A DNA stretch of 64,000 bases from Aquabacterium sp. A7-Y (GTDB lineage Bacteria; Pseudomonadota; Gammaproteobacteria; Burkholderiales; Burkholderiaceae_C). The notes below the pieces were generated by a model that ran no database searches, was not told the DNA's origin, and worked only from the letters and a program-made list of their open reading frames with translations. Where the stretch lies: contig NZ_JAPFBW010000023.1 of the NCBI RefSeq assembly GCF_026153205.1, forward strand, positions 56,537 through 120,536, in the 5' to 3' direction. A program made the position numbers and the translations under genes. Positions 44,501-52,792 of this stretch are shown in pieces; the stretch's first letter is position 1; each line of letters opens with the position of its first letter.

Positions 44501-45649
44501 ATGTCTGCTGTCCAACCCCGCCGTCGCCGGCTCGCCGCCACCCTGGCCCTGGCGACGGCCTGGCCCGCCTTGCTGGCCCTGCCCGGTGCACGCGCCCAGT
44601 CGGCTGCGCCCCGTGTGCTGCGCTTCGGCGTTTCCCAGGCCGGCGCAGGCAACCCGCCGCGCAGCAGCTCCGGCTGGACCGCCATCGCGCAGGCGCGACG
44701 GTCCGTGGAGCAGGCCCTGGAGCCGCTCGGCCTGCCCGTCGAATGGATCTTCTTCAAGGGCCAGGGTCCGGCCGTCAACGAGGCGATGAGCAACGACCAG
44801 ATCGACTTCACGACCCTGGGCGACCTGCCGGCCATCATCGGCCGCTCGGTCGGCATCAAGGCCAAGCTCGCGCTGGTCACGAGCAAGCGCAGCAACAGCT
44901 ATGTGGCGGTGCATCCCGACGCGCCGATCCGCTCGATCGCCGACCTGCGCGGCAAGCGCATCGGCCTGCACAAAGGCACCGCCGCCCAGCTGTCGGCCAA
45001 CCGCATCCTCGAAGCCCATGGCCTTGCCGAGCGAGACGTGAAAACGATCAACCTGGAGCCGGCAGCCTCGCTGGCCGCCTTCCAGACGCGCGACATCGAC
45101 GCGCTGTTCGGCACGCTGAGCCTGCTGGTGCTGCGCGACAAAGGCCTGGCGCGCATCGTCTACACCACCCGCGACCAGCCGGTCGCGACGGCCCAAGGCC
45201 ACGTGCTCGTCACCGAGCGTTTCGCCGCGCAGCAGCCCGAGCTGACCCAGCGTGTCGTGACGGCACTGGTGCGTGCCGCGCAGTACGCCAGCGACGAAGC
45301 CCATCGCGCCGAGCTGCTCAGGCTGTGGGCCGCCTCGGGCAACGCCAGCGAGGCGATCTATGACGAGGAGTACCGCGGCGCGCTGGCGCCGCGCATGTCG
45401 CCGCGCTTCGACCCCTTCGCCGTCGCACGCATCCGGCAGGGGGTGGAAGACGCACACCGCTTCAGGTTGATCCGGCGCAGCTTCGACGTGAACGCCTGGA
45501 TAGAGCCGCGTTTCGTGGAGGCCGCCGTGGCCCAGCTCGGGCTCGACGCCCTGTGGCCGGCCTACGACGCGCAAGGCCGCCTGCTCGGGACCCAGGACCC
45601 GGTGGCGCAGGGCCGAGGGCGGCGCGTCAACCCTCTCCCGGCGGACTGA
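44501..45649 (+). CDS. Orphan sulfonate-type binding protein, SsuA-like
   Basis: This encodes 382 residues. RRRRLAATLALATAWPALLAL and a PGARAQ cleavage site form a long, Tat-like signal peptide. RFGVSQAGAGNPPRSSSGWT, WIFFKGQGPAVNEAMSNDQID, DLRGKRIGLHKGTAAQLSAN, YDEEYRGALAPRMSPRFDPF and NAWIEPRFVEAAVAQLG follow the SsuA-like plan and resemble the 41426 product. It has no transporter neighbours and probably shares the four-permease complex. A GTGAGGAC ribosome site precedes the ATG. Its 3' end overlaps the convergent TetR gene by 23 bp. Confidence 0.87.
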   Translation: MSAVQPRRRRLAATLALATAWPALLALPGARAQSAAPRVLRFGVSQAGAGNPPRSSSGWTAIAQARRSVEQALEPLGLPVEWIFFKGQGPAVNEAMSNDQIDFTTLGDLPAIIGRSVGIKAKLALVTSKRSNSYVAVHPDAPIRSIADLRGKRIGLHKGTAAQLSANRILEAHGLAERDVKTINLEPAASLAAFQTRDIDALFGTLSLLVLRDKGLARIVYTTRDQPVATAQGHVLVTERFAAQQPELTQRVVTALVRAAQYASDEAHRAELLRLWAASGNASEAIYDEEYRGALAPRMSPRFDPFAVARIRQGVEDAHRFRLIRRSFDVNAWIEPRFVEAAVAQLGLDALWPAYDAQGRLLGTQDPVAQGRGRRVNPLPAD

Positions 45650-46205
45650 CGGACGCCTGCACCGCGTCGAGCACCTCTTGCGACAGCGTTTCGTCGTCCA
45701 CGGCGCGCGCAATCACGAGCGCGCCCACCATGGCGGCGAAGGTCGCGAGCGCACGTTGGCGCTTGACCGCTTTGGCGCGGCCGGGGACCAGGCTGGACAG
45801 CAGGTCGACGAGTGCGCGCGTGCCTTCGGTGAAAACACGCCGCAGCCCGGGGCCCTGGCGTGCCGCCTCGGTCCCCAGCGCCGCGATCGCACACCCTTCG
45901 CCGACCCGCTCACGGTGCAGCGGCGACAAGTAGGCCCGCGTCAAGGCCGCCAGGGGCGCGTCGCCACCGTCCTCGATGCAGCGTAACCAGCGTGCGAGTG
46001 AAACCTCGAACGCCCGCGCACACGCCTGCTCCATCAGCGCTTCCTTCGAACCGAACTGGCCATAAAAGCCGCCATGGGTGAGGCCGGCGCTTTTCATCAG
46101 ATCGGCCACGCCAATGCCGTCGAAGCCGCGCTCGCGGAACAAACGGGCGGCTGCTTCCAGCACGCGTTCCCGGTTTTGCGCCGCCTGTTCTCGGGTCACT
46201 CGCAT
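45627..46205 (-). CDS. TetR/AcrR-family repressor
   Basis: This encodes 192 residues. The ATG at 46205 follows AGGAGAG; an upstream TTG lacks one. The helix-turn-helix reads RERVLEAAARLFRERGFDGI, GVADLMKSAGLTHGGFYGQF. The remainder is the ligand domain (CIAALGTEAARQGPGLRRVF, ALVDLLSSLVPGR). It is divergent from the thiolase gene and separated by 97 bp that contain a near-perfect 13-bp dyad, its probable operator. It probably represses itself and the thiolase, releasing DNA on binding an acyl-CoA or xenobiotic. Confidence 0.85.
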   Translation of the reverse strand: MRVTREQAAQNRERVLEAAARLFRERGFDGIGVADLMKSAGLTHGGFYGQFGSKEALMEQACARAFEVSLARWLRCIEDGGDAPLAALTRAYLSPLHRERVGEGCAIAALGTEAARQGPGLRRVFTEGTRALVDLLSSLVPGRAKAVKRQRALATFAAMVGALVIARAVDDETLSQEVLDAVQASVSPPGEG

Positions 46206-46246
46206 GTTCTCGCTCTCCTGCCGATTCAAGACCTGCTTGACAGTTT

Positions 46247-46288
46247 AAATGATGTTCGTAATATAACCAATCATGACGACCATCATTT
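46247..46288. promoter_or_regulatory. Probable TetR operator dyad
   Basis: AAATGATGTTCGT (46247-46259) and ACGACCATCATTT (46276-46288) are inverted repeats matching at 12 of 13 bases, flanking an AT-rich core with TAATAT and ATAACC. The position between divergent regulator and thiolase genes suggests control of both. Confidence 0.65.
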
Positions 46289-46302
46289 AACAGGAGCCTT
46301 CC

Positions 46303-47436
46303 ATGCAAGCCGTCATTGCCGCTTATGCACGTTCCCCCTTCCATTTCGCCAAGAAGGGCGCCCTTGCGGGGGTCCGACCCGATACCTTGGCGGCTCAGGT
46401 CGTGCGGGGCCTGCTTGCACGCACCGACCTCGACCCGGCGCTGATCGAAGACGTGATCCTCGGATGTGCCTATCCCGAGGCGGCCCAGGGCAACAACCTG
46501 GCGCGTATCGTCGGCTTGCTCGCGGGCTTGCCGCATCACGTGGGCGGGGTGACGGTGAACCGCTTCTGCGGGTCTTCCATGCAAGCGGTGCACATGGCCG
46601 CCGCCCAGATCGAGGCCGGCATGGGCGACGCTTTCCTGTGTGTCGGTGTCGAGTCGATGACCATGGTGCCGCAAGGCGGCTTCAACGTCTCGCCCCATCC
46701 GCAGTTGCAGGAAACAACGGACGCCTACCTGCCGATGGGGGACACGGCCGAGAACGTCGCCGAGCGCTGGCAGGTGACCCGTGCCGACCAGGATGCGCTG
46801 GCCCTGCAGTCGCATCAGAAGGCCAGCGCCGCGCGCGAGCAGGGCCGGCTGGACGGCGAAATCGTGCCGATCCTGCTCGACTCGGGAGAGACGGTCGCCG
46901 CCGACGGCTGCATCCGCCCCGCCACCTCGCTCGAAGCGCTGGCAGCCCTGAAGCCCGCCTTCCGGCCCGACGGTGTGGTGACGGCCGGCACCTCTTCGCC
47001 GTTGACCGACGGTGCCGCGGCGTTGCTGGTGACCCGCGGCAGCTTCGCGGAGCGCCATGGCCTGAAACCGCTGGCACGCATCACCTCTTTCGCGAGCGTG
47101 GGCGTGGACCCCGCTGTGATGGGCATCGGTCCGGTGCCGGCGACGCGCAAAGCACTCTCGCGTGCCCTGATCGGTGTGAACGATCTCGACCTTGTGGAGA
47201 TCAACGAGGCCTTTGCTTCACAGGCCATTGCCTGCATGCGCGAGTTGGGGCTGGACCGGGACCGTGTCAACCTCGACGGCGGCGCGCTCGCGATCGGCCA
47301 TCCCCTGGGCGCCACCGGAGCGCGCATCACGGGCAAGGCGGCCGCGCTGCTGGCTCGCGAACAGGGCCGCTATGCCCTGGCGACCCAATGTATCGGCGGC
47401 GGGCAGGGCATCGCCACGGTGCTGGAGCGTGTGTGA
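46303..47436 (+). CDS. Acetyl-CoA acyltransferase (thiolase)
   Basis: This encodes 377 residues. The acyl-accepting Cys89 sits in VNRFCGSSMQ, the general base His in GGALAIGHPLGATGARI, and the second Cys in CIGGGQG, all in place. ESMTMVPQGGFNVSPHPQLQ and LVEINEAFASQAIACMRELG are typical of FadA/PaaJ-type degradative thiolases. The ATG follows AGGAGCC. It is a single gene with the TetR regulator and shows no sigma-54 signal. It cleaves 3-ketoacyl-CoA; the pathway is not visible in the window. Confidence 0.9.
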   Translation: MQAVIAAYARSPFHFAKKGALAGVRPDTLAAQVVRGLLARTDLDPALIEDVILGCAYPEAAQGNNLARIVGLLAGLPHHVGGVTVNRFCGSSMQAVHMAAAQIEAGMGDAFLCVGVESMTMVPQGGFNVSPHPQLQETTDAYLPMGDTAENVAERWQVTRADQDALALQSHQKASAAREQGRLDGEIVPILLDSGETVAADGCIRPATSLEALAALKPAFRPDGVVTAGTSSPLTDGAAALLVTRGSFAERHGLKPLARITSFASVGVDPAVMGIGPVPATRKALSRALIGVNDLDLVEINEAFASQAIACMRELGLDRDRVNLDGGALAIGHPLGATGARITGKAAALLAREQGRYALATQCIGGGQGIATVLERV

Positions 47437-47496
47437 GGGTGGCCGGTGAGCCGATCTTCGCAGGCCTCGGGCCAAGCTGGCCCGAGGCGGCCGCGC

Positions 47497-47545
47497 TGCT
47501 GGATATTCAACACGTTCCGGAGCGTTCTGCTGGATAAGCAACACG
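47497..47545. promoter_or_regulatory. Direct-repeat enhancer elements TGCTGGATA
   Basis: TGCTGGATATTCAACACG (47497-47514) and TGCTGGATAAGCAACACG (47528-47545) are direct repeats, identical except for two or three bases and spaced 31 bp (three helical turns). They lie 93-141 bp upstream of the sigma-54 promoter at 47638. A CAGCAGCAGG half-site follows at 47559. Confidence 0.75.
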
Positions 47546-47637
47546 CCTGTTGCGAGCTCAGCAGCAGGTGCTTGCAAGCCTACGTCCTCCAAGGGAAAAA
47601 ACGAGCGGAATCAATGACTTGAGCGAGCCGGCAGGTC

Positions 47638-47652
47638 CGGCACAGGCCTTGC
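47638..47652 (+). promoter_or_regulatory. Sigma-54 promoter for the GntR/AprA-like operon
   Basis: CGGCACAGGCCTTGC matches GGCAC-N5-TTGC exactly and is identical to the minus-strand site at 42620-42634. It lies 37 bp before the ATG of the GntR gene at 47689, heading the operon to 54877. Confidence 0.78.
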
Positions 47653-47688
47653 GTTGGTACAGGCCGATATGACAGGTCATCACCGCTC

Positions 47689-48450
47689 ATGAACCCGCCG
47701 GCCTCCTCCACCGTCAGCGACGGCGACAGGCTCGCCCCGGCCCTCACGCTGCACAGCCAGATCCGCGAGGCACTGCGTGCCCCCATCCTGAGCGGCGCGT
47801 GGCAGCCGCACGACCGCGTGCCGTCCGAGAGCGCACTGATGGCGCAGTACGGGGTGAGCCGCATCACGGTGCGCCGGGCGCTCGGCGACCTGGAGAAGGA
47901 GCGCCTGATCTTCCGCGTGCCGGGCAAGGGCTCTTTTGTCGCGCAGACCAAATCCTGCCAGACGCTGGGCCGGCTGCAGGGTTTTGCGGAGGCGATGGAG
48001 GCCCTGGGGCACGAGACCTACAACCGCATCGTGAGCCTGCGCTGCGTCGCGGCCAGCGCCCAGGTGGCGGAGCGTCTGCGTCTTGCCCCCGGTACGGCGG
48101 TCACCGAGATCCGCCGGGTGCGCCACCTGGACCGCGTGCCGGTCTCGCTGGACCTCAGCTGGCTGCCGGCCCAACTCGGCGAGCGGCTGGCGCACGAGGA
48201 CCTCGCGACGCGGGACATCTTCAGCATCCTGGAGAACGACTGCGCGACCCCGCTCGGTCACGCCGACCTCGTCATCGACGCGACCCTGGCCGACGCCGCG
48301 ATCGCCCCGTTGCTGCAGGTGCCGGCCGGCGCGCCGGTGCTGCGCATCGAGCGACTCACCTACACCGACCGGGACCGGCCGATTGACTACGAGCACCTCT
48401 ACTGCCGCGTCGACAACTTCCAGTACCGCTTGCGCCTGCACCGCGAGTGA
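47689..48450 (+). CDS. GntR-family regulator, HutC/FarR subgroup with UTRA domain
   Basis: This encodes 253 residues. The winged helix is LTLHSQIREALRAPILSGAW, PSESALMAQYGVSRITVRRA, LGDLEKERLIFRVPGKGSF; the UTRA effector domain follows (GTAVTEIRRVRHLDRVPVSL, RDIFSILENDCATPLGHADL, VLRIERLTYTDRDRPIDYEH). UTRA domains bind small metabolites. As the first gene of the sigma-54-controlled operon it may add substrate-specific control on top of sulfur starvation. 19 bp separate it from the flavoprotein gene. Confidence 0.88.
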   Translation: MNPPASSTVSDGDRLAPALTLHSQIREALRAPILSGAWQPHDRVPSESALMAQYGVSRITVRRALGDLEKERLIFRVPGKGSFVAQTKSCQTLGRLQGFAEAMEALGHETYNRIVSLRCVAASAQVAERLRLAPGTAVTEIRRVRHLDRVPVSLDLSWLPAQLGERLAHEDLATRDIFSILENDCATPLGHADLVIDATLADAAIAPLLQVPAGAPVLRIERLTYTDRDRPIDYEHLYCRVDNFQYRLRLHRE

Positions 48451-48469
48451 CCCCCCGGAGAAGCACTGC

Positions 48470-50203
48470 ATGAACACGATAGAACACGAAGTCGACGTCC
48501 TTGTCATCGGCGGCGGCACCGCCGGCCCGATGGCGGCCGTCAAGGCCAAGCACGCCAACCCGCAGCTGCGCGTGCTGCTGCTGGAGAAGGCCAACGTCAA
48601 GCGCAGCGGCGCGATCTCGATGGGCATGGACGGCCTCAACAATGCCGTCATCCCCGGCCACGCCACGCCCGAGCAGTACGTGCGCGAGATCACCATCGCC
48701 AACGACGGCATCGTCAACCAGCAGACCGTGATGGCCTACGCCCGCAACAGCTACGCGATGATCGAGGAGCTGGACCGCTGGGGCGTCAAGTTCGAGAAGG
48801 ACGAGACCGGCGACTACGCGGTCAAGAAGGTGCACCACATGGGCAGCTATGTGCTGCCGATGCCGGAAGGGCACGACATCAAGAAGGTGCTGTACCGCCA
48901 GCTCAAGCGCGCCCGGGTCGAGATCACCAATCGGCTGGTCGCCACCCGGCTGCTGACGGCCGAGGACGGACGCATCGCGGGCGCCATGGCCTTCGACTGC
49001 CGCACGGCGGATTTCCATGTGATCCGCGCGCGCGCCGTGGTGCTCGCCACCGGCGCCGCCGGGCGGCTGGGGCTGCCGGCCTCGGGCTACCTGTTCGGCA
49101 CCTACGAGAACCCGACCAATGCCGGTGACGGCTACAGCATGGCCTACCACGCGGGCGCCGAGCTCTCGGGCATCGAGTGCTTCCAGATCAACCCGCTGAT
49201 CAAGGACTACAACGGCCCGGCCTGCGCCTACGTGACCGGCCCCTTCGGCGGCTTCACGACCAATGCCGAGGGCCAGCGTTTCATCGAGTGCGACTACTGG
49301 TCCGGGCAGATGATGTGGGAGTTCTACCAGGAGCTGCAAGGCGGCAAGGGGCCGGTCTTCCTGAAGCTCGACCACCTGGCCGAGGAAACGATCTCGACCA
49401 TCGAGACCATCCTGCACACCAACGAGCGGCCCAGCCGCGGCCGCTTCCACGCCGGACGCGGCACCGACTACCGCGAGCGCATGGTGGAGATGCATATCTC
49501 GGAGATCGGCCTGTGCAGCGGGCACTCGGCCTCGGGCGTGTGGGTGGACGAACAGGCGCGCACCACGGTGGCGGGTCTGCACGCGGCGGGCGACCTGGCC
49601 TGCGTGCCGCACAACTACATGCTGGGCGCCTTCGTCTACGGCCGGCTGGCTGGGGAAAGCAGCGCGCGCTTCTGCGAAGAGAACGGCTTCGCGGCCCTCG
49701 ACGCGGCCCAGGTCGAGCAGGAACGCACGCGCGTCTGGGCGCCGCTGCGGCGCGAGCACGGCCTGCCGCCCAACCAGGTCGAATACAAGCTGCGCCGCAT
49801 GGTCAACGACTACCTGCAGCCCCCCAAGGTGACGCGCAAGATGGAGATCGGGCTGGAGCGCTTCCAGAGCATCGGCCACGACCTGGAACAGCTGCAGGCC
49901 CGCGAGCCGCACGAGCTGATGCGGGCGATGGAGGTGCACTTCATCCGCGACTGTGCCGAGATGGCGGCGCGCGCCTCGCTCTACCGCACCGAAAGCCGCT
50001 GGGGCCTGTACCACGCACGCATCGACTTCCCCGAGCGCAACGACGCCGAGTGGTTCTGCCACGCGCAGCTGCGCAAGAGCGCGGATGGCCGCATGGAGAG
50101 CTTCAAGCGGCCCATCGCGCCCTACATCGTCCCCATCCAGGACCACGAGAAAAACGCCTACCGGCAGCTGCGCATCCCGGCGCGCCAGCCGGTCGCGGCA
50201 TGA
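48470..50203 (+). CDS. AprA/fumarate-reductase-like flavoprotein
   Basis: This encodes 577 residues. The FAD-binding GGGTAGPMAAVKAKHAN, LLEKANVKRSGAISMGMDGLNNAV and DGYSMAYHAGAELSGIECFQIN sequences place it in the FAD_binding_2/succinate-dehydrogenase superfamily, nearest to AprA, the alpha subunit of adenylylsulfate reductase. HISEIGLCSGHSASGVWVDE, AAGDLACVPHNYMLGAFVYG and the C-terminal FHAQLR-like block (NDAEWFCHAQLRKS) are AprA-like. It is co-encoded with a small dicluster ferredoxin instead of a full AprB. No sulfate-reduction genes are near. It probably reduces or oxidises an organosulfur substrate with ferredoxin; the reaction is unknown. Confidence 0.8.
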   Translation: MNTIEHEVDVLVIGGGTAGPMAAVKAKHANPQLRVLLLEKANVKRSGAISMGMDGLNNAVIPGHATPEQYVREITIANDGIVNQQTVMAYARNSYAMIEELDRWGVKFEKDETGDYAVKKVHHMGSYVLPMPEGHDIKKVLYRQLKRARVEITNRLVATRLLTAEDGRIAGAMAFDCRTADFHVIRARAVVLATGAAGRLGLPASGYLFGTYENPTNAGDGYSMAYHAGAELSGIECFQINPLIKDYNGPACAYVTGPFGGFTTNAEGQRFIECDYWSGQMMWEFYQELQGGKGPVFLKLDHLAEETISTIETILHTNERPSRGRFHAGRGTDYRERMVEMHISEIGLCSGHSASGVWVDEQARTTVAGLHAAGDLACVPHNYMLGAFVYGRLAGESSARFCEENGFAALDAAQVEQERTRVWAPLRREHGLPPNQVEYKLRRMVNDYLQPPKVTRKMEIGLERFQSIGHDLEQLQAREPHELMRAMEVHFIRDCAEMAARASLYRTESRWGLYHARIDFPERNDAEWFCHAQLRKSADGRMESFKRPIAPYIVPIQDHEKNAYRQLRIPARQPVAA

Positions 50204-50222
50204 AGAAGGAAACACCCCCACC

Positions 50223-50465
50223 ATGCAAACCGCCCCTATCGCCCTCTATCCCAGCCGCGTCCCGGTCAGCGTGGACGCCGAGAAGTGCATCGCCCACAAG
50301 GGCTGCACGGTGTGCGTGGACGTCTGCCCGCTCGACGTGCTCGCGATCGACCTGAGCCAGGGCACCGCCTACATGAAGTTCGACGAATGCTGGTACTGCA
50401 TGCCCTGCGAGAAGGACTGTCCCACCGGCGCCGTGCACGTCGACATTCCCTATCTGCTTCGCTGA
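50223..50465 (+). CDS. Dicluster 4Fe-4S ferredoxin, AprB-like
   Basis: This encodes 80 residues. Two cluster motifs are visible: C22-x5-C28-x2-C31-x3-C35-P and C56-x2-C59-x2-C62-x3-C66-P. The extra spacing in the first motif (CIAHKGCTVCVDVCP) and CWYCMPCEKDCPTGAVHVDIPY match the N-terminal part of AprB; the usual C-terminal tail of AprB (another ~70 residues) is absent. It starts 19 bp after the flavoprotein gene and is surely its electron partner. Confidence 0.88.
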   Translation: MQTAPIALYPSRVPVSVDAEKCIAHKGCTVCVDVCPLDVLAIDLSQGTAYMKFDECWYCMPCEKDCPTGAVHVDIPYLLR

Positions 50466-50495
50466 GCCCCCTGCCCCTTTGAGAGAAAGAAACCC

Positions 50496-51914
50496 GTGAA
50501 CCTCGTCAACACCCTGAAGGGCCTCGCGCTCGCCCTGACCCTGGCCGGCGGCGCCCAGGCCGAGACCATCCGCATCGCCATCGGCACCCAGGACACCACC
50601 ATCAACTGCGCCACCGGCGGCCTGCTGTTGCGCGAGCTCAAGCTGCTGGAGAAGTACCTGCCGCGCGACGGCAAGTACAAGGACGTCAGCTACGACATCG
50701 AGTGGAAGAACTTCACCTCGGGCGCCCCGCTGACCAACGAGATGGTGGCCGACAAGCTGGACTTCGGGGCGATGGCGGACTTCCCCGGCTCGCTCAACGG
50801 GGCGGCCCACCTCAAGGCGGGCAAAAAGAGCTTGTTCCTGTCGGTGCTGTCCGGCAGCACCATCGGCAGCGGCAACGGCATCGTCGTGCCCAAGGACTCC
50901 CCGGTGCAGTCGCTGGCGGAGCTGAAGGGCAAGCAGATCTCGGTGCCCTTCGCGTCCACAGCGCACGGCATGCTGCTGCGCGCGCTGAAGAACGAGGGCC
51001 TGGACCTGGAGCGCGACGTGACCATCCTCACGCAGGCGCCCGAGGTCGCCGGCTCCGCGCTGCAGGCCAACAAGATAGCCGCGCACGCCAACTTCGTGCC
51101 CTTCGCCGACCTGTTTCCCTACAAGGGTTTCGCGCGCAAGATCTTCGACGGGGCGCAAACCAAGGCGCCCACCTTCCACGGCACGCTGGTGAATGCCGAG
51201 TATGCGAAGAAGTACCCCGAGATCGTGGTGGCCTTCCTGCGCGCCGCGATCGAGGCCGACCGCCTGATCGCGGCGGAGCCCGAGATCTACAGCGAGCTGA
51301 TCGCCAAGGTCACCGGCATCGAGGCCGAGGTCGCCTACCTGTTCCACGGCCCGCTGGGCCTGCAGACCCGCGACCTGAGCTGGAAGCCGGAGTACCGGCA
51401 GGCGCTGGCCACCTCGATCGACACGCTGCGCCTGCTGCGTCGGCACGATTCCGACCTGACGGCCGACAGCTTCATCGACGACAGTTTCGTGCGCGCCGCG
51501 TTCCGGCAGGCCGGGCTCGACTACGACCGGCAGCTGAAGAACTACGACAAGCTGCCGCTCAAGGCCAAGGACGCACTGACCGGCAAGCCGATCACCGATC
51601 CGGCCCGGGTCGCGCAGGTCTGGGTGCAGGGGGAGGCCAAGGTGCGCCACTACGCCTCGCCCGAAAACGCCTTTGCCGACATCAGGAAGCTGGAGACGGC
51701 GGGCAAGAAGACCCGCGTGGTCTACGCACAGGACCGCCAGCTCGGCATCAAGCTGCTGGCCCACCAGGCCTGGTTCGCGGCGGACACCAAGGGCCAGCTG
51801 AGCGCCTTCCTGCTCAAGGATGCCGCCACCGCCTGGGCCCGCGAGCACCAGGGCAAGGTGCTGGACTATGCGGCCGCGCGCGCCCAGGGCGGGACCCAGG
51901 TCGCGGCTCGCTGA
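50496..51914 (+). CDS. ABC substrate-binding protein, NrtA/SsuA-like
   Basis: This encodes 472 residues. The GTG start follows GAGAGAAAG. Signal peptide (LKGLALALTLAGGAQA) precedes IRIAIGTQDTTINCATGGLL, EWKNFTSGAPLTNEMVADKL, DFGAMADFPGSLNGAAHLKA, LKGKQISVPFASTAHGMLLR and HANFVPFADLFPYKGFARKI. The protein is longer than usual (SsuA ~320) because of a C-terminal domain of ~130 residues (DRQLGIKLLAHQAWFAADTK) resembling the extension of NrtA-like proteins. It is the specific binding protein of the importer encoded next. Confidence 0.85.
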   Translation: MNLVNTLKGLALALTLAGGAQAETIRIAIGTQDTTINCATGGLLLRELKLLEKYLPRDGKYKDVSYDIEWKNFTSGAPLTNEMVADKLDFGAMADFPGSLNGAAHLKAGKKSLFLSVLSGSTIGSGNGIVVPKDSPVQSLAELKGKQISVPFASTAHGMLLRALKNEGLDLERDVTILTQAPEVAGSALQANKIAAHANFVPFADLFPYKGFARKIFDGAQTKAPTFHGTLVNAEYAKKYPEIVVAFLRAAIEADRLIAAEPEIYSELIAKVTGIEAEVAYLFHGPLGLQTRDLSWKPEYRQALATSIDTLRLLRRHDSDLTADSFIDDSFVRAAFRQAGLDYDRQLKNYDKLPLKAKDALTGKPITDPARVAQVWVQGEAKVRHYASPENAFADIRKLETAGKKTRVVYAQDRQLGIKLLAHQAWFAADTKGQLSAFLLKDAATAWAREHQGKVLDYAAARAQGGTQVAAR

Positions 51915-51928
51915 GAGGAGCGGACAAC

Positions 51929-52792
51929 ATGGCTGCCGTCGGCACCACCCTCGCCCCTGCCGCCACGCCGGACGCAGCGGGCAGGGCTTGCGCGCCCCGC
52001 GCTGTCGGCGCCGTAGCGTGGACACGCTGGACCGCCCGCTTGCTCTCGCTCGCCGCTTGCGTGCTGCTGTGGCACTGGGCCTCGACGACGCGAGCGAACT
52101 TCGGCCTCGTGAGCTTCGCCAACCTGCCGCCGCCCGCCGACGTGACGCGGGCCGCGCTGGACCTGCTGCAATCGCCCAAGCTCTTGCACCACCTGAGCTA
52201 CAGCCTGTGGCGGGTCGCGGCCGGTTTTGCCGCCGCCGCGGCGCTCGGCATCGCGCTGGGCCTGCTGATCGGGCGCTTCCGCTGGGCCGAGGCGACGCTG
52301 CTGCCGCCACTGGAGGTGCTGCGGCCCATCCCGGCCGTGGCGTGGATCCCGCTGGCGATCCTGATGTTCCCGTCGTCCGAGCTGTCGATGATCTTCATCA
52401 CCTTCACCGGCGCGCTGTTCCCCATCCTGCTCAATACGGTCCATGGCGTGGAGGGCGTGGACGCGCGGCTGGTCGCCTCGGCGCGCAGCCTCGGCACCCG
52501 GCACTGGCAGGTGGTCTCCGAAGTGGTCCTGCCCGCGGCCGCGCCGAGCATCGCCACCGGCCTGTCGATTGGGATGGGCACCTGCTGGTTCTGTCTGGTC
52601 TCGGCCGAGATGATCTCGGGCCAGTTCGGCATTGGCTACTACACCTGGGAGTCCTATACCTTGCAGAACTACGAAGGCATCGTGGTCGGCATGCTGTGGA
52701 TCGGCCTGTTCGGCATGGGCAGCAGCGCGCTGATCCGCGGCGCAGCGCGGCTGGCGATGCCTTGGTATCGCCCCGGCGGGAGGTCGGCATGA
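51929..52792 (+). CDS. ABC permease, SsuC/NrtB-like
   Basis: This encodes 287 residues with six helices of the BPD_transp_1 family. LLPPLEVLRPIPAVAWIPLAI, PILLNTVHGVEGVDARLVASA and the EAA-type VLPAAAPSIATGLSIGMGTCW are typical. AGGAGCGGAC precedes the ATG. Its stop overlaps the start of the ATPase gene (ATGA). Sole permease of this system, it should homodimerise. Confidence 0.9.
   Translation: MAAVGTTLAPAATPDAAGRACAPRAVGAVAWTRWTARLLSLAACVLLWHWASTTRANFGLVSFANLPPPADVTRAALDLLQSPKLLHHLSYSLWRVAAGFAAAAALGIALGLLIGRFRWAEATLLPPLEVLRPIPAVAWIPLAILMFPSSELSMIFITFTGALFPILLNTVHGVEGVDARLVASARSLGTRHWQVVSEVVLPAAAPSIATGLSIGMGTCWFCLVSAEMISGQFGIGYYTWESYTLQNYEGIVVGMLWIGLFGMGSSALIRGAARLAMPWYRPGGRSA

Noticed and set aside
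43828..44895. A 355-codon minus frame that would make the aldo/keto reductase look complete
   Set aside because: Residues encoded right of ~44350 are antisense to the SsuA-like gene and carry no reductase similarity; only the C-terminal half is real.
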